Of a stretch of 64,000 nucleotides of DNA, positions 46,020-57,539 are shown in pieces. The position numbers and the translations under genes are program-made. The notes under the pieces were generated by a model. That model was not told where the DNA came from and searched no databases. It saw only the letters and a list, made by a program, of their open reading frames with translations. The first letter of the stretch is position 1. Every line of letters begins with the position of its first letter. This DNA comes from Apostichopus japonicus (lineage: Eukaryota; Echinodermata; Holothuroidea; Aspidochirotida; Stichopodidae): the NCBI RefSeq assembly GCF_037975245.1, contig NC_092569.1:2707501-2771500 (forward strand), given 5' to 3'.

Positions 46020-49000
46020 CTCACAAAATGAAATATTTGTTTCGCTTCCTATGAGAACATGTCTGCCGCACGGAGACGTGGGACTGCCATTTGGAAAAAA
46101 TTACAAATTTAAACACCATTTTGTTTTGTTTTGTGGGAACAAAGAACGTCAGAAAAGTAGGGTTAACTTTATACAATTCAAACTTTACAGCCCAACTTGC
46201 TACAAACAACTTTTGGCAATTCATGAATGTGCCTTCTATGTAACAGGTTGTTAGAACGAAAGGAGCTTAGCCATCCAGTAAAATAACAAGAACCAAGTTC
46301 TGGAGGCAATAGCGTAATAGTCGTAGCCAATGAGGGGAGGGGGAGGTGGGAGGCAAAGGGGAGTGGGAGAGGGGGGGTAATAACCTCTCCAAACTTTCAT
46401 TCTAACAGAAGAAAACGGATACAAGTACAGACTCTAAAAAGGTTTCCATTAAAAGTCAGCGTGGTTTGTAACAATGTTGGCCAGTGTTTTCTTCCTTTAC
46501 TTTTTTTTCCTGTTTTTTTTTTGTAGGCCAAATCGATGAATCATTTTGTGGTCACCTAATTAAAGCAAGAATCAACTTGACTACAGCTTTTTAATCCTGA
46601 TTACAAATTCAAGATCAGCAGTTTCCATGCAAAGTCTATAAAAGAAATGAGAAGAGGGTCGATTCAAAAGGTCAAAACGGGCGATTTGCTAGGAATACTG
46701 GGAGGAAGATGAGAAGGTTGATTATTCATATATAAACATCTGAAAACCAGACTACCAATCGCAAATTTACTACAGTAGATGAACGAATATAAGTAAAGCT
46801 TCCACTTACTGAAGTCGATCGCAATGATAAAAATATGCCGGAAATTTTCGACATCTCTACGGTGAAAACCACATCCTTATACCATTTTGGTACACCACAG
46901 ATACAATATTTTTTTATTTATTTTTTTTTATTTTTTGATATTCGGTGATAGTTTGTCAATGCGTCCATCTTGTAACGGCAGAGTGAGTATTAAATGTCAT
47001 CGTGGCAATTGAGCTGTGAATGTCTCTCTCTATCGAAAATGATATTTCAAATTAATCGTTTTATTCACGGAGGAAATATAATACTTCTCTCGACAAAAGA
47101 ATTGTATAATTTTGAGGAGATGAAATTTGAAATACAGATATTAACATTGGCCAGCTGTAGGCAAACGTGTTCCATATATAATGTATTAGGTCTCAAGGGA
47201 TAAATCAACAAGACCATATTAATAGCTAGCCAAACTACAAATATTAAAATCATCTGAATAATCTCTATCCATATGACATCACAGACCATCAACTTCTAAA
47301 CAAAGGGAAAATAGCTGGTTAAATATTCAAATCAACAATATCTCTATTTTTTGAGAATGGGGATATCAAGACCAGAGTCATTTTAACTGCCGCTGTGGAA
47401 TAATTTTTCTCTTCAATTTACAATTTTTTACCATCGTTCGCCACTCGGAATTATGCCTTTAAAATGTACATCACTGTTGTCAAGGATCATCCATATATAT
47501 CCTAGTTAATGACTTGAGCAAGTCTTAGAAAGGACATCTTATACTGCCACACTAGTTTATATAGTGTTTGACATTTCTTATTTCGTCTCCAAGTTTCATT
47601 TCATTCATACTCTGTCTTACTTTCTTTGATAAAAAAACCTGGTATTTGCAAATTCTATGGCTAAATAAAGGACAAAACATTGCAAAATGTCTGATATAAA
47701 CTGTACTCAAACACTAAGCTACTGCCAAGGGTAATTTATTCAATCTTTACTTTGCTCTCTAGTGCCGTACGTATGTGTGTATATACATACATACATGCAC
47801 AATGTCACATAAATACACGCATTTATCCTATGACCCAAACCCTAGCCAGATGTAATGTATCGATGTACTTAAGTAAAATGCCAGGGCTACGCATACTGAA
47901 CTGTTCGGCTGTGCAGTTATAACGGACACTGCAGCGAGCTGACTATACGCTGACTCACGGTGTGTTTGGACATTACATACATACACTACATTCTACTGAT
48001 GCAGACTGTTTATACCTCTGGGGGGCCCTAGCCCCTCGCCGAAAAATCCCAGCTCTGAACCAATGGTCGTATCCCGTTGCTAATGATTTTCTCCCGTGAC
48101 GAATGGTAAAACAAACACATTATGTTTTTTACACAGACTTTGCACAAACAAGAGATAAATATCACTTTTCCAGTATTTTTTTTCTGGCGGTCAAGGTTCG
48201 GGATTCTTTACAAGTCAATTATATTCCAATCAAATGGAAGGTAAGTGGTACGGACGTAATCCCTAGTGGTGAGGTTTCACTGCTTTCGGGAAAAAAACAT
48301 AAAATACGGGAAGATCTCGGGGAAGATGGGATGATGATAAAAGAGAAAGAAATGTTATTATTGATATTATTCATGTAATAGTAGTGAACAAACAACCATT
48401 TTGATTGCATAGCATTATCTTCTTGCCTATATTGGCACTGACAATAACCTACGGCTTGGCAAACCATGAAACAGCCATCTGCTATTTTTTTTTTATTTTT
48501 TTTTTACGGTCAGCAACATTTTACAGTTTAAATTGCAAACGAATTAGACCACCGCTGTGCACAGTGGCTCGTTAGTGTTTGAACCTGTGGACAATTGCAC
48601 ATGGTGTGGAAGATTATAAAAACCTAAGCAGCACTTACCCAAAGTTGTATAATTTTACTACGGGTGAGGGGCCTCATGAAAGGCTGGGGAAATTCGGAAA
48701 ATTATTGTTGTTGGGAAAAATACGAAAAAAAAAAAAAAATAAAGATATTTAGATAAAAGATTAAAACATAAAAGAAGAAGCAGTGGTCATTTTTGGACAA
48801 AATTTTAGGACTTTCTGATGATTTCCTTTGGAATATGCACATGAAAATATTAATGGATTTGTAAACTCCCATCCTCATTTTGTCGTTTTTTTTAAAGGCG
48901 ATTCCATCGAAAGGGACAGGTATAACGTACCACTTTTTATTTACGATTTAAACTTCGTTTGAATGACAAGTCAGCCATGAATGGTCTCTTTGGGGAGTGC

Positions 49001-50144
49001 AAGATTTTTTTTTAAGGGTTAGCAAGGTTGTAAGATGAGTTCTTTGTCCGTCAAGGTCAATGGGTTGAGAACTATGATATCTGACATACACCAAACTTAG
49101 AGAGGAGAGTTTATCAATATATAGCAAAGCAGCCAGAAAATTTAGAGACAAATATCTAATCTCTGATGCGGACAATATTGTATGTCCAGAGAATTGGAGA
49201 AGTAGAAACGTCAGCATATAAAAGTGACTTAACTTAAAATGTACTGTACAGTGACAAAAAAAAGAAAAAAAAGTGGGCTGAAACGGCCACCAAGATGTCC
49301 AAAAATATCCCACCAAGCTGCAACTTCTTCCATCCTCTTCCATCCAACAATAACAATTTTGGAATATCTTCATCCCTTTGTGACAATCTTTTGTGTTAAG
49401 AACAACAAGTATCCATTAAGTTTGCCAGGTCGGGGGCAACCTCCCATAATTATTTTTCCTTAAGTAGCTCCTTTCTCTCTTAAAGGTTCCAAATTTTTGT
49501 ACTGCTTGTCTTCAACCTCATTTGTTACTTAAAATTGCTCAATTGTCTGTTTTTCATCACCAAAAAAAAAGGAAGTTCTAATTTACCTGCACGGCTCCAA
49601 CAGGTCTGTCACTCTGACCATGACCCTTTGTGCCAATCTTTTGTGTTAAAAACAAGTTTCCATTAACTGAGTCTGCATTAACTTAGCAGGCAAGGCAGTC
49701 TTTATCTGAACATTTTAGACAATTGAGTCGCTGTCGCAATTTAATTCACTTTATCAAAAATTTGCACTTTATCCCGGCATCTGAAAGTGTCCATTTGGAA
49801 AACTTTGGTTAAAAAAAAAAAAGCCACCGTGAAAATAACATGAAATACATTTCCAGGCGTCCATAGTATCTGTCCAGTCTACATTTCTAATTTAGTTTAC
49901 AACAAATTTATCTAGTTCACATTAAACTTTCAGTTATATTCATGGTATATGGCTTCCTCTACAGCTCTATTAATTCCTACAGCAAACATATACCTCTCAA
50001 CTCTTTCCATGAAATACCATGTCATCGGGAAATTTAGCTAAATACGTAAAAAAAAAGCCGACCATTGAAGTCCTCAACATTATGTGACTATGACCTTGCA
50101 CTAACAGGTTTTTTTTTTTTTTTTTGGCTTCTGACCTTATACTG
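46020..50144. other. non-coding stretch; longest ORF unsupported
   Basis: Contains a G-rich tract (46331-46378), T/A homopolymers (46912-46936, 48486-48506, 48723-48740) and a short 'catacata' run near 47785. The longest frame of the window, 141 codons on the minus strand (48948-49373), is rich in Phe, Leu, Ser and Trp with no recognisable domain and is probably chance. Confidence 0.5.
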
Positions 50145-50159
50145 TTTCAAGCAATTTAA
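50145..50159 (+). repeat. left target-site duplication
   Basis: TTTCAAGCAATTTAA at 50145-50159 is repeated exactly at 50468-50482 on the far side of the insertion. Fifteen identical bases flanking an inverted-repeat element mark it as a real insertion. The last bases may be shared with the element end. Confidence 0.75.
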
Positions 50160-50467
50160 TGTGTAAAAGTAAGTTGGCCTGACGTTTCAATCCTAGCAGG
50201 ATCTTCTTCAGAGGCTAAATGACAAGTAACAGTAACAGAAGGGACAAATACACGCACAGAATACAGACAGGTTAATGAGCATGGTGGACACAAAGAGATA
50301 GATGTAAGGGGATTAGTAGACAAGGGATGGAGAGAAGAAAGAAAGAAACCAACAGGGGAAGAAGTTCCTGCTAGGATCGAAACGTCAGGCCCTCTTACTT
50401 TTACACATTCTCTTACACAGGCTCTTTAGTGCATAAGCAGTTTGCTAACAGTTTTGTTTGATTTTGA
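50159..50467. mobile_element. short insertion with 51-bp inverted ends, Penelope-like
   Basis: The left arm (50159-50209) and right arm (50358-50408) are 51-base inverted repeats differing at only a few positions; each contains 'ctgacgttt', 'atcctagcagga' and 'cttcttc' or their complements. About 150 bases of purine-rich sequence lie between the arms and about 59 bases follow the right arm. Direct 15-bp repeats flank the whole. On the minus strand the left arm holds a CTGAAGA block (50211-50205), a short stem (50203-50199 with 50193-50189) and GAAA (50188-50185). This is the order of a hammerhead ribozyme core, as reported for the terminal repeats of Penelope-like retroelements. No reverse transcriptase is present, so it is non-autonomous or heavily deleted. 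Confidence 0.65.
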
Positions 50468-50482
50468 TTTCAAGCAATTTAA
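50468..50482 (+). repeat. right target-site duplication
   Basis: Exact second copy of the 15-base flank at 50145-50159. The length is too long for most cut-and-paste DNA transposons and is typical of target-primed reverse transcription. Confidence 0.75.
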
Positions 50483-50489
50483 GGCAGAA

Positions 50490-51590
50490 CTATACTTGGT
50501 TTTCTATTTCTCTCTTTTTTTCTTTTTTTTTTGCTGTTTAACTTCTTTTGGCCAACTATTCGATACTTACATTCCTTAATCATGTAGTTCGTCCGCTGCC
50601 AAGCGAAATTCCAAATCTTAGAAATATTGCAATCATAACACTTAAATGCTCATATGAAAGAGTCATGTCCATCCATGCAGGCGATACAAAATGTAGAAAA
50701 CTGGATGGAGTCCCTAATTTTTTTTTGGCTCAAAAGGGAAAGGGGGAGGGGGGAAATACACACACACACCTCTAACATCATCACGAAATAACAAAATTAG
50801 GAGTTTTGACACCAAAGTTATTTAAAGCCAGAGAAATATTCCAAGAGTATAAACAATTAAAGCTAAGCATTGATCAATGGTTTCACACCGGCCTACATAT
50901 GGAATAAGTCGCTCCTGGACACACTGCAGGGATAAAAATCAGCACTATTCTGTCCTAAACGTGGCAAAGGAGCCTTAGTTGTGAATGAAATGGGATTACA
51001 AAGTTAGTCCAAGGGGACAAATATCAGCAGGAATAAACTTATATTAGGATCTACTCTGAATTATCCATTATAAGTTCCTACTTACGGCTCATCTACAAAA
51101 ATTCTAAACTTCAGCAACAGGTTCAGTATAAATTTTAGAAAATGGTCAATACTTATTTTTTTTTTTTATATATATCATTTCAATCTATAGTTCTAACGAA
51201 AATATCCCATCAATTTATTTTTTATCCAGAATAATTTCCCAATCTGTTATTAAAAATAAAAATTGTGCAAAATTAGACACTGCAAGTTTATTTTATTCAA
51301 ATTCATGGCATATAAATTTGTTCTTGTTACCTGAATAGAGTGCTATATGGAACAATTCCCAAACTGCATTTATCCAGACACGAAATGACAGAAAATATTT
51401 AAAAATAACAAAAGCCTATTCTGATCATCAATTTTGTCGAAATTTTTGTTTTAAAAACATCAAAAGGGTTACTATAAAGTAAGCAAAAATTTTAATAACA
51501 AAATAAACGAGAAAAAACACGACCCGGGAAGACAGACAGATGGAAAAACACGATAACAACAATAATAATTTTAACTTAATAATTTTAACT
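50490..51590. other. non-coding, nothing recognised
   Basis: AT-rich unique DNA with a G-rich patch at 50738-50755 and a T run at about 51157. No supported gene. Confidence 0.6.
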
Positions 51591-51594
51591 TGTA

Positions 51595-51682
51595 ATATTT
51601 TATGCGATTTTGTGAAGTGCTTTGAGATCATTCTTTGATGTAAAGCGCTATAAAAGAATAAATTATTATTATTATTATTAAT
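51595..51682 (+). mobile_element. LINE-type 3' tail with (ATT)n
   Basis: 'gtgaagtgctttgaga' (51612-51627) and 'gtaaagcgctataaaa' (51640-51655) can pair (AGTGCTTT with AAAGCGCT, one G-U), followed by 'gaataa' and a (TTA)n tail to about 51681. This hairpin-plus-ATT arrangement is the well-known 3' end of CR1/L2-type LINEs and of SINEs that borrow their tails. No coding part is recognisable upstream, so it is a strongly 5'-truncated copy or a SINE end on the plus strand. Confidence 0.6.
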
Positions 51683-51684
51683 AA

Positions 51685-53630
51685 AAATGTTTTATCTCCT
51701 CGGGAAGTCGATTGCAATCAAAATCATGCAATCAAAAATGACTGTCAGTTTTGTGAAAAAAAATTGACAAAACTTGATTTTATCGCTTACAACGTGCATA
51801 ATCAGGAAGACAATATAAAAGTCAAAATTCTCTATACAGTGTTCCAACTTCCATGTTAGGAGAGGAAATTTTGTTGTCTCCTCTAAAGACTGATGGTGTT
51901 TTAAAATCCTAAATTTCAATACCTATTTTTTCCTCTAAAATACTGTAAAATCTTAAAGAAGGTTTCGATTCTTGTCTAAACCTAGCTGCCACAAAACAAC
52001 TTTGGAACTCTATATAGATAGGTATTCCATGACTTGAAGAATCTCATACCTGGGATTTTTATCATTTCTTTGTCTAAAAGTTCTTCTAAAGATTCTTCTA
52101 GATATCATTTTAAAACAAAAATTATAAAAATTTGGAAATTGACAAAATGAAGTCAAAGGGAAAAGGAAAGGAGAAGACATTGGATTATTCCAGCCATGAA
52201 TTACACACTTACACAAGTCAATAACTTTGACAGTTTCTTGATGATTGAAAGTAACTTTGCTCCCCCCCCCCACCCCACTTTCCCCCTAGTTTTTGTATAT
52301 CCACCAACTCTTGTTTGAGAATCCAATTCCTCATGAAACGGTGTTATACATAATATTTATCTTGTGCTTGCTGTATTAAGTTTTGTCTTTTCTCCCAGAC
52401 AACAAGCTACCGCACAAGAATATTTATAATGATATACACTTGTTTTTGAAGAAATTTCCAAATTTTTAACCTAGCTAGGATATGAATTTTCTCACGCATT
52501 TTACAAAATTGGTTTTTCTATAAAAGGTGATAACACCTCACAGCAAATTTCAAAGTTTTAAGTCTTGTACTCAGTTGTAAAAGGTACTCTGTGGCTGGTT
52601 AGATTAAACTACGGTCTCAGACCCAAGTCACTCGTACTTCCATTGAAAGGAATTATTTGATATTTAACATTAAAAAGAGCATATTTGTGTCAATTTGTGT
52701 TTGCCCATTTTATGCAGATATCTATATTTACAATGATTTTCTAGCTCTTACTCAAACCTTGTCCCAACATTTGTTTCTGTGTTCTTCACCAGAGCTTAAT
52801 TAATTTCTAAAACTCTTTCTCGAGATATCGACTTGAAAATAAACTACTTTTATGCTTCTTCCTTATGTCACTAAAGACTTTGCTTAGAACGATAAAGGAC
52901 AGCAAAAACTTAACTCATTAAACCAACAACGATTAATCATACACATTTATAATTAGATGCATTAAAAGGATAGAAAAAAAAAACACCAAAAACATCGGAC
53001 GTGACAAAAACCTTGATAAACTATCGTCAATTAGACAATATAGTTAACAGAATCTCATCAATCTTTAAAGAAATAAATTTATTGACCTAAGATGACAACA
53101 AAAGCTCTCTTAATCGGGCCGTTCCTATGACTGATATATTGCCAGTCCGAATCGGCGTTTAATTAAAAGCAAAGAAAACCTTTGTGTTTACCCACATCCA
53201 TTACAGGCAATAAACATCTCATTAAAATGACACAGAACTATTGTTTTAACCTGCAAAGAAACAAAACATTAATCACCTTGAAACTGGCAATATTTACAAC
53301 CAGCACAAAGAGAAAAAAAAGAAAACAGAAAAAATGACGGTGACAAAAGGGGGAGAAAAAAAAAATTTGACTTTACCCTCATGATCCGATTTTGCACCCT
53401 GCACTCTCTGTCCTTTGTCTTAACTGCTGTTTAGACCTTTGTTTAATGGTAAGCTAGCTCTTTCAAAGATTCCAAAAACCTCAGCCTTTTATTGACTGGC
53501 AGATTCCTCTCCAAAGTTTGTCCTTGTCAGCCGAGTCGGAAGTTCTTTGTTCCCCGGGTTAACTCATATTATAAAGCGACCGATTCTGCTGTTAATAAAT
53601 AATTTAGAGAACCACAAAAATCTGTACCAA
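51685..53630. other. non-coding, nothing recognised
   Basis: AT-rich DNA. A C run lies at 52262-52271. Frames are below 90 codons and unrecognised. Confidence 0.6.
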
Positions 53631-53639
53631 CATACTTTT

Positions 53640-53828
53640 TGCATGTTACATTAAATATCTCTTCGCCCCGTGTGCTTGTACGGTCGGTTAGAGTCCGCGT
53701 CACAACAACACAACGTGTCGTCCCCGGTTACAGAGCGAATATGAAAATCGACGACCTCCAGCAGCGTGGAATGGAAGACGGACACATTTATTTGCCATGA
53801 AAACTTTTTTTTCTTGGTGTGGGTTTAG
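53640..53828. promoter_or_regulatory. CpG-bearing patch before candidate exon
   Basis: The stretch is markedly richer in G+C and CpG than its surroundings ('cttcgccccgtg', 'gtccgcgtcac', 'gtgtcgtccccgg'). It ends in a T-rich tract and TTTAG at 53824-53828. It could be an old regulatory element or part of a transcribed region. No specific factor site is convincing. Confidence 0.2.
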
Positions 53829-53938
53829 TTGCCGTATCCCCAATGGATTACTAATTGACAACAAAGGCGGTTTTGTGAATTCTACCGTGGCAGACTCGGC
53901 AAGATGGATGCAAGCGCACCGCAGTGCGGTAAGAAAGC
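53829..53938 (+). CDS. candidate internal exon, unverified
   Basis: A T-rich tract ending TTTAG (53828) and GTAAGA (53939-53944) bracket 110 bases. One frame is open throughout, the other two close early. The peptide starts CRIPNGLLIDNKGGFVNSTV and ends DSARWMQAHRSA. Composition is balanced and the segment is less AT-rich than its flanks, as expected of coding DNA. I recognise no domain. The acceptor is only fair, and no neighbouring exon is evident, so a chance frame inside a CpG-bearing patch remains possible. Confidence 0.2.
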
Positions 53939-53939
53939 G

Positions 53940-56050
53940 ATTAACTAACGGCAGACCCCATCAATCTCATGTGCTCAGGAATCTTAAGCAAATATTTTCT
54001 AGTAAATTTCCTCGACAAAGAGAAAAAAAAAGAGTAAATATTTTTTAATCATTTGGATGATTTTGCCGAGAAGAAACAATAACTGTTTCTTCTAGAATGA
54101 TGGATAGGATTTTTGCAGACTAATTTAATTATCTGACACATTTTGGTCCCGTTTTTTTTTTTTTTTTTTGGGGGGCTCTCTGCATTGTTTTCTTTCATAT
54201 CATAAATCATTAATGTATTAAAAGTCGATCATCTCAAAATTGATAAAGTGATAAGAAAAGGGGGCAAATATTGATCTTGATACAAAAAACAAACAAAAAA
54301 ATAATTTTTTTGGTTTTTAAATAGTGGCATTATAATGGTGGAAAATGAAAGAGAAAAGTAATAATTTAAAACAGGAAATAAAAATCACTTTTGCACGGAA
54401 GTGAATGAAAAAAGAGTTATGCGGCTTCAGAAATAATAATGGTATTTTATGATCAAAATGTAACAAAAACAGCAAATAGGAAGAAAAAGAAGAGAAATTG
54501 TGTGTTATGAAAACTTGAATTTTCCAGATTTTTTTTTCAGATTTTTTTCATCGAGATGAAATACTTTAGTTTTTGCAGCATGTGATTTATCTTGATAACT
54601 CTTTTTAATATTCGTACTCTTATTATGTTCTAACTTTTCAATTCTTTTTAGCACTTCTCCTTGGAAATATAACAGAAAGACTCTTGAAACACTCAGAAAA
54701 TGAGAGACGAATAAAGAAATACCAAACTCTCCACAAAGGTGTGTTGAGACAACAAACAGCAACCGAAGATAAGACAGGCGAATCCTTTGTTCTTTAACCA
54801 TTGGCTAAGATACTAACGATAACGCTGAACGAGAGACAATAAAAAAAATTCTTAACGATGGATATGGAAGGAGATTATAAATTGCAAATCGTCTATAAAT
54901 ATCCCGGTGTGCTTCTTTCTTTTTAACCTCGTGACTTTAATAACTGATCCGTTAATGAAAAAAAAAAAAAATTAAAAAACTCGAAGGGACAGAAATTTTT
55001 GGTGATTACAGGTGACCGCATATGCCGTTATGAATAAATTTACATGAAATAAACCTGTGGATGGACCGACTGGGATTAATCACCCACTGAGCTGTTGTTA
55101 ATACAAGTAGGTTAGGTCAACGGAGACGACATTTTAAGGACGTTAGAGAAAGAAAACATTAAAAATGCAGAACAAAAGAAAGCGGAAGAATAAAAATGGA
55201 GCCTATCCAGTCCCCCCTTTAAATCTCTCTCTGAGATGGAGCATTACTACAACTACTACTCTATGTGTCAAAAATGGAAAGAAACCCAAAAAAATATGAG
55301 TCATCTTTGACAAACTGTTAGAGATGGTCCCTGTCAAGAAAGAGACGGGATTTAGAATTGACCAACGGTCTCTATGGTAATGAACTCGTCAAGGTTACCT
55401 CGGGACAAACGACAAATCCTGTCAGAACGTGAAGGCGAAAACGGGCACTTGGTTTGAAGCCATTGTCATGCAAGTCTTACACACACGAAAATAGAAAAAA
55501 ATAATCAAAAAAAAAAAAAAAAGGATGAATTTTTAGGTCTGGCTTTTAATACCCTTCCGACTTCTTTTTTGATTCTGCATTATTGATAGTAGCGAATGAA
55601 AAAACCCGCATTCGACGCTTCCCAGGGCATTGGATATCAATCTCGTTGCTGACCAGAGCCGAATTCACGCCATCAAATGAATTAAATGCAAAATTTTACG
55701 ACCGGAGTCTACATAATCCTCTCGTAAGTTAAATTAGCAAACGGTGTCTTATAAAAAAGAATGTGCCTCGTAACTTACAAGTACAATATCACAATTTCTA
55801 ACAAGAAAACAAAAAAATTGGGTGATACAATAAATATTATACATAATAATATAATTTTCAAGAGGGAGGAAATGGGGGGGGGGGGAAGGGGAAGGGAGTA
55901 GTGATGAGATTTGATCAAGTACTACAAAACACAAAATCTATCGGCATCTTGATATTTTGAAATTATGATATGATTATCATTATTTATAATGATTTCTATC
56001 AACAAATGGCTGATACTGCAATATAATATATTCAAACGTAATTATCAGAG
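53940..56050. other. non-coding, nothing recognised
   Basis: AT-rich DNA with T and A runs (54150-54170, 54959-54972, 55507-55522) and a G-rich tract (55873-55900). A 98-codon minus-strand frame (54505-54801) has no recognised domain. Confidence 0.6.
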
Positions 56051-56053
56051 GGA

Positions 56054-56105
56054 GGGGTGAGGCGGAGTTTTAGGGAGAAGGGGTGAGGCGGAGTTTTAGG
56101 GAAGA
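56054..56105 (+). repeat. 26-bp tandem duplication
   Basis: Two adjacent copies (56054-56079, 56080-56105) share GGGGTGAGGCGGAGTTTTAG followed by 'gga'; they differ only near the end. Confidence 0.85.
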
Positions 56106-56156
56106 AGAAAATTTGTTCAAGAGCTATCACAATCATGTTTGTAACATTTAAAGATT

Positions 56157-56189
56157 GTGGGGGTGGGGAGTGGGGAGGGGGGTGGGATC
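56157..56189 (+). repeat. G-rich tract, G-quadruplex potential
   Basis: Five runs of three or more G bases ('gggggtgggg', 'gtgggga', 'ggggggtggga') occur on the plus strand. Confidence 0.55.
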
Positions 56190-56965
56190 GAGGTTATTTT
56201 CATATGTCATTTTCTCTTAACCTGTAATTATTCATGCTGAGTACCTGCTTTGACGAAACGAATTTACTTGTGCAAAAACCGGTTATTTATAATAAATTTG
56301 ACAAACCTCCCACGGACAAATCCCTTTACTGTAGGTATTTAAAATCATTTTGCTACATGACAGTTAAGCTGCTGGAAGTGATTGCTTATACATTTGAGCA
56401 CAACTGCCAACCTTTAGAAACCATGTGATAATTTCAGTAATTTTGGGCCTTAAAAGCAGTTACTGTGTTTTGTTTTGTCATACTATACAATCTATGCATA
56501 TCCATGAGACTTTAAAAATGAGTACATGAAACTGTGAAACATGTATATACAAACAAATTCACTCACAGTGAGTCTAAATGCCCATTCATGGTTAGCACAT
56601 TGCTAATTATGAAAGTGGATTTTAACCAATCAAATGACGGGTACGTTATCGAGATGAATAAGAGGGTCAAATTAGGCCGGTCTGCGATAAGTCTGTTTGC
56701 AGACATTCTTTATAACACATATATTGCAACATTAATTTAAACTGATTTTGGAATCCTGTAGTTTCCTCAGTAAAAATCTACATTATTTTCCGAAAAAATT
56801 AGGTACAGCAAAAAAAAACAAAAAAACCAAGGACTAGGTTGGTACAGTAGCTCTGATTTAGTACCAGGATTCAGCATCTTCTTAGGACATGGAAATCAAA
56901 ACTATACACAATTTTCTGCCCGCTATACATAACATAATATTACAGTATTTTAGTGTACATGTCAA
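56190..56965. other. non-coding, nothing recognised
   Basis: AT-rich DNA with frames under 70 codons. No recognised gene. Confidence 0.6.
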
Positions 56966-56969
56966 TGCC

Positions 56970-57118
56970 ATTATTAAGACCCATTTTTAAGACCCATCTT
57001 TTCACTTGTTCTTTTGCAAATTAATCTGCTTTCTTTGTAAAGCACCTTGAGCAGTGACTTTTGTCTACTGCTATGGCACTATATATATAAGTCTCATTTA
57101 TTATTATTATATTATTAT
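56970..57118 (+). mobile_element. 5'-truncated LINE 3' end (CR1/L2-like)
   Basis: The frame from 56971 reads LLRPIFKTHLFTCSFAN and stops at TAA 57022-57024. A K-T-H-L-F block shortly before the stop is typical of the extreme C terminus of the ORF2 reverse-transcriptase polyprotein of CR1/L2/jockey-type LINEs. It is followed by 'ttgtaaagcaccttgagc' (57035-57052), 'ggcactatatata' and a (TTA)n tail to about 57118, the matching LINE 3' UTR hairpin and microsatellite end. Everything upstream of the last 17 or so codons is missing or unrecognisable. This is a dead fragment on the plus strand. Confidence 0.65.
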
Positions 57119-57236
57119 GAATTGTAACTGAATGCAACAGCAGCCTGTACCATCGACGATCATGTATAAGCTCTCCTAGCCCATGCTGTGCGCTAAATTA
57201 CCCTTCTTTGATCAGAGTGTATGATTTTCATACTTG

Positions 57237-57310
57237 ATATATATATATATATATGAATGTATGTATGTATGTTTATATATGTTTATATATATATATATAT
57301 ATATATATCT
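57237..57310 (+). repeat. (TA)n/(TATG)n microsatellite
   Basis: A TA run (about 57237-57254), four TATG units and a second TA run to about 57309. Likely length-variable. Confidence 0.9.
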
Positions 57311-57536
57311 ATGCGATCGGGACTGCATACAAGGTCTTACGGAGAGGATAGAGTGTCAACTCCTTCACCCTGCATGCTACCCAGACGCAATCAAACGACT
57401 GCCAGACAAGAATCAAAAAGGAGACCAGGGAATAACGCGAAACGATTCATTGAGGGTATTAGGTAGAATGCAGCGATCCCTCAGTACATACAAAAAGAAC
57501 TGTATGATGACATTAAAAGAGCTTTACTTGTGATAC
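57311..57536 (+). other. balanced-composition stretch with unrecognised ORFs
   Basis: Directly after the microsatellite, about 225 bases are less AT-rich and two overlapping plus-strand frames stay open: one ends at 57466, the other at 57533 with residues such as LLHPACYPDAIKRLPDKNQK. Neither matches a family I know, and the start codons lie inside the microsatellite. It could be an exon or repeat fragment. Confidence 0.2.
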
Positions 57537-57539
57537 AAA

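Noticed and set aside
48948-49373. 141-codon minus-strand ORF, longest in the window
   Set aside because: The translation has no recognisable domain, is rich in Phe/Leu/Ser, and a single frame of this length is plausible by chance in 64 kb on six frames.
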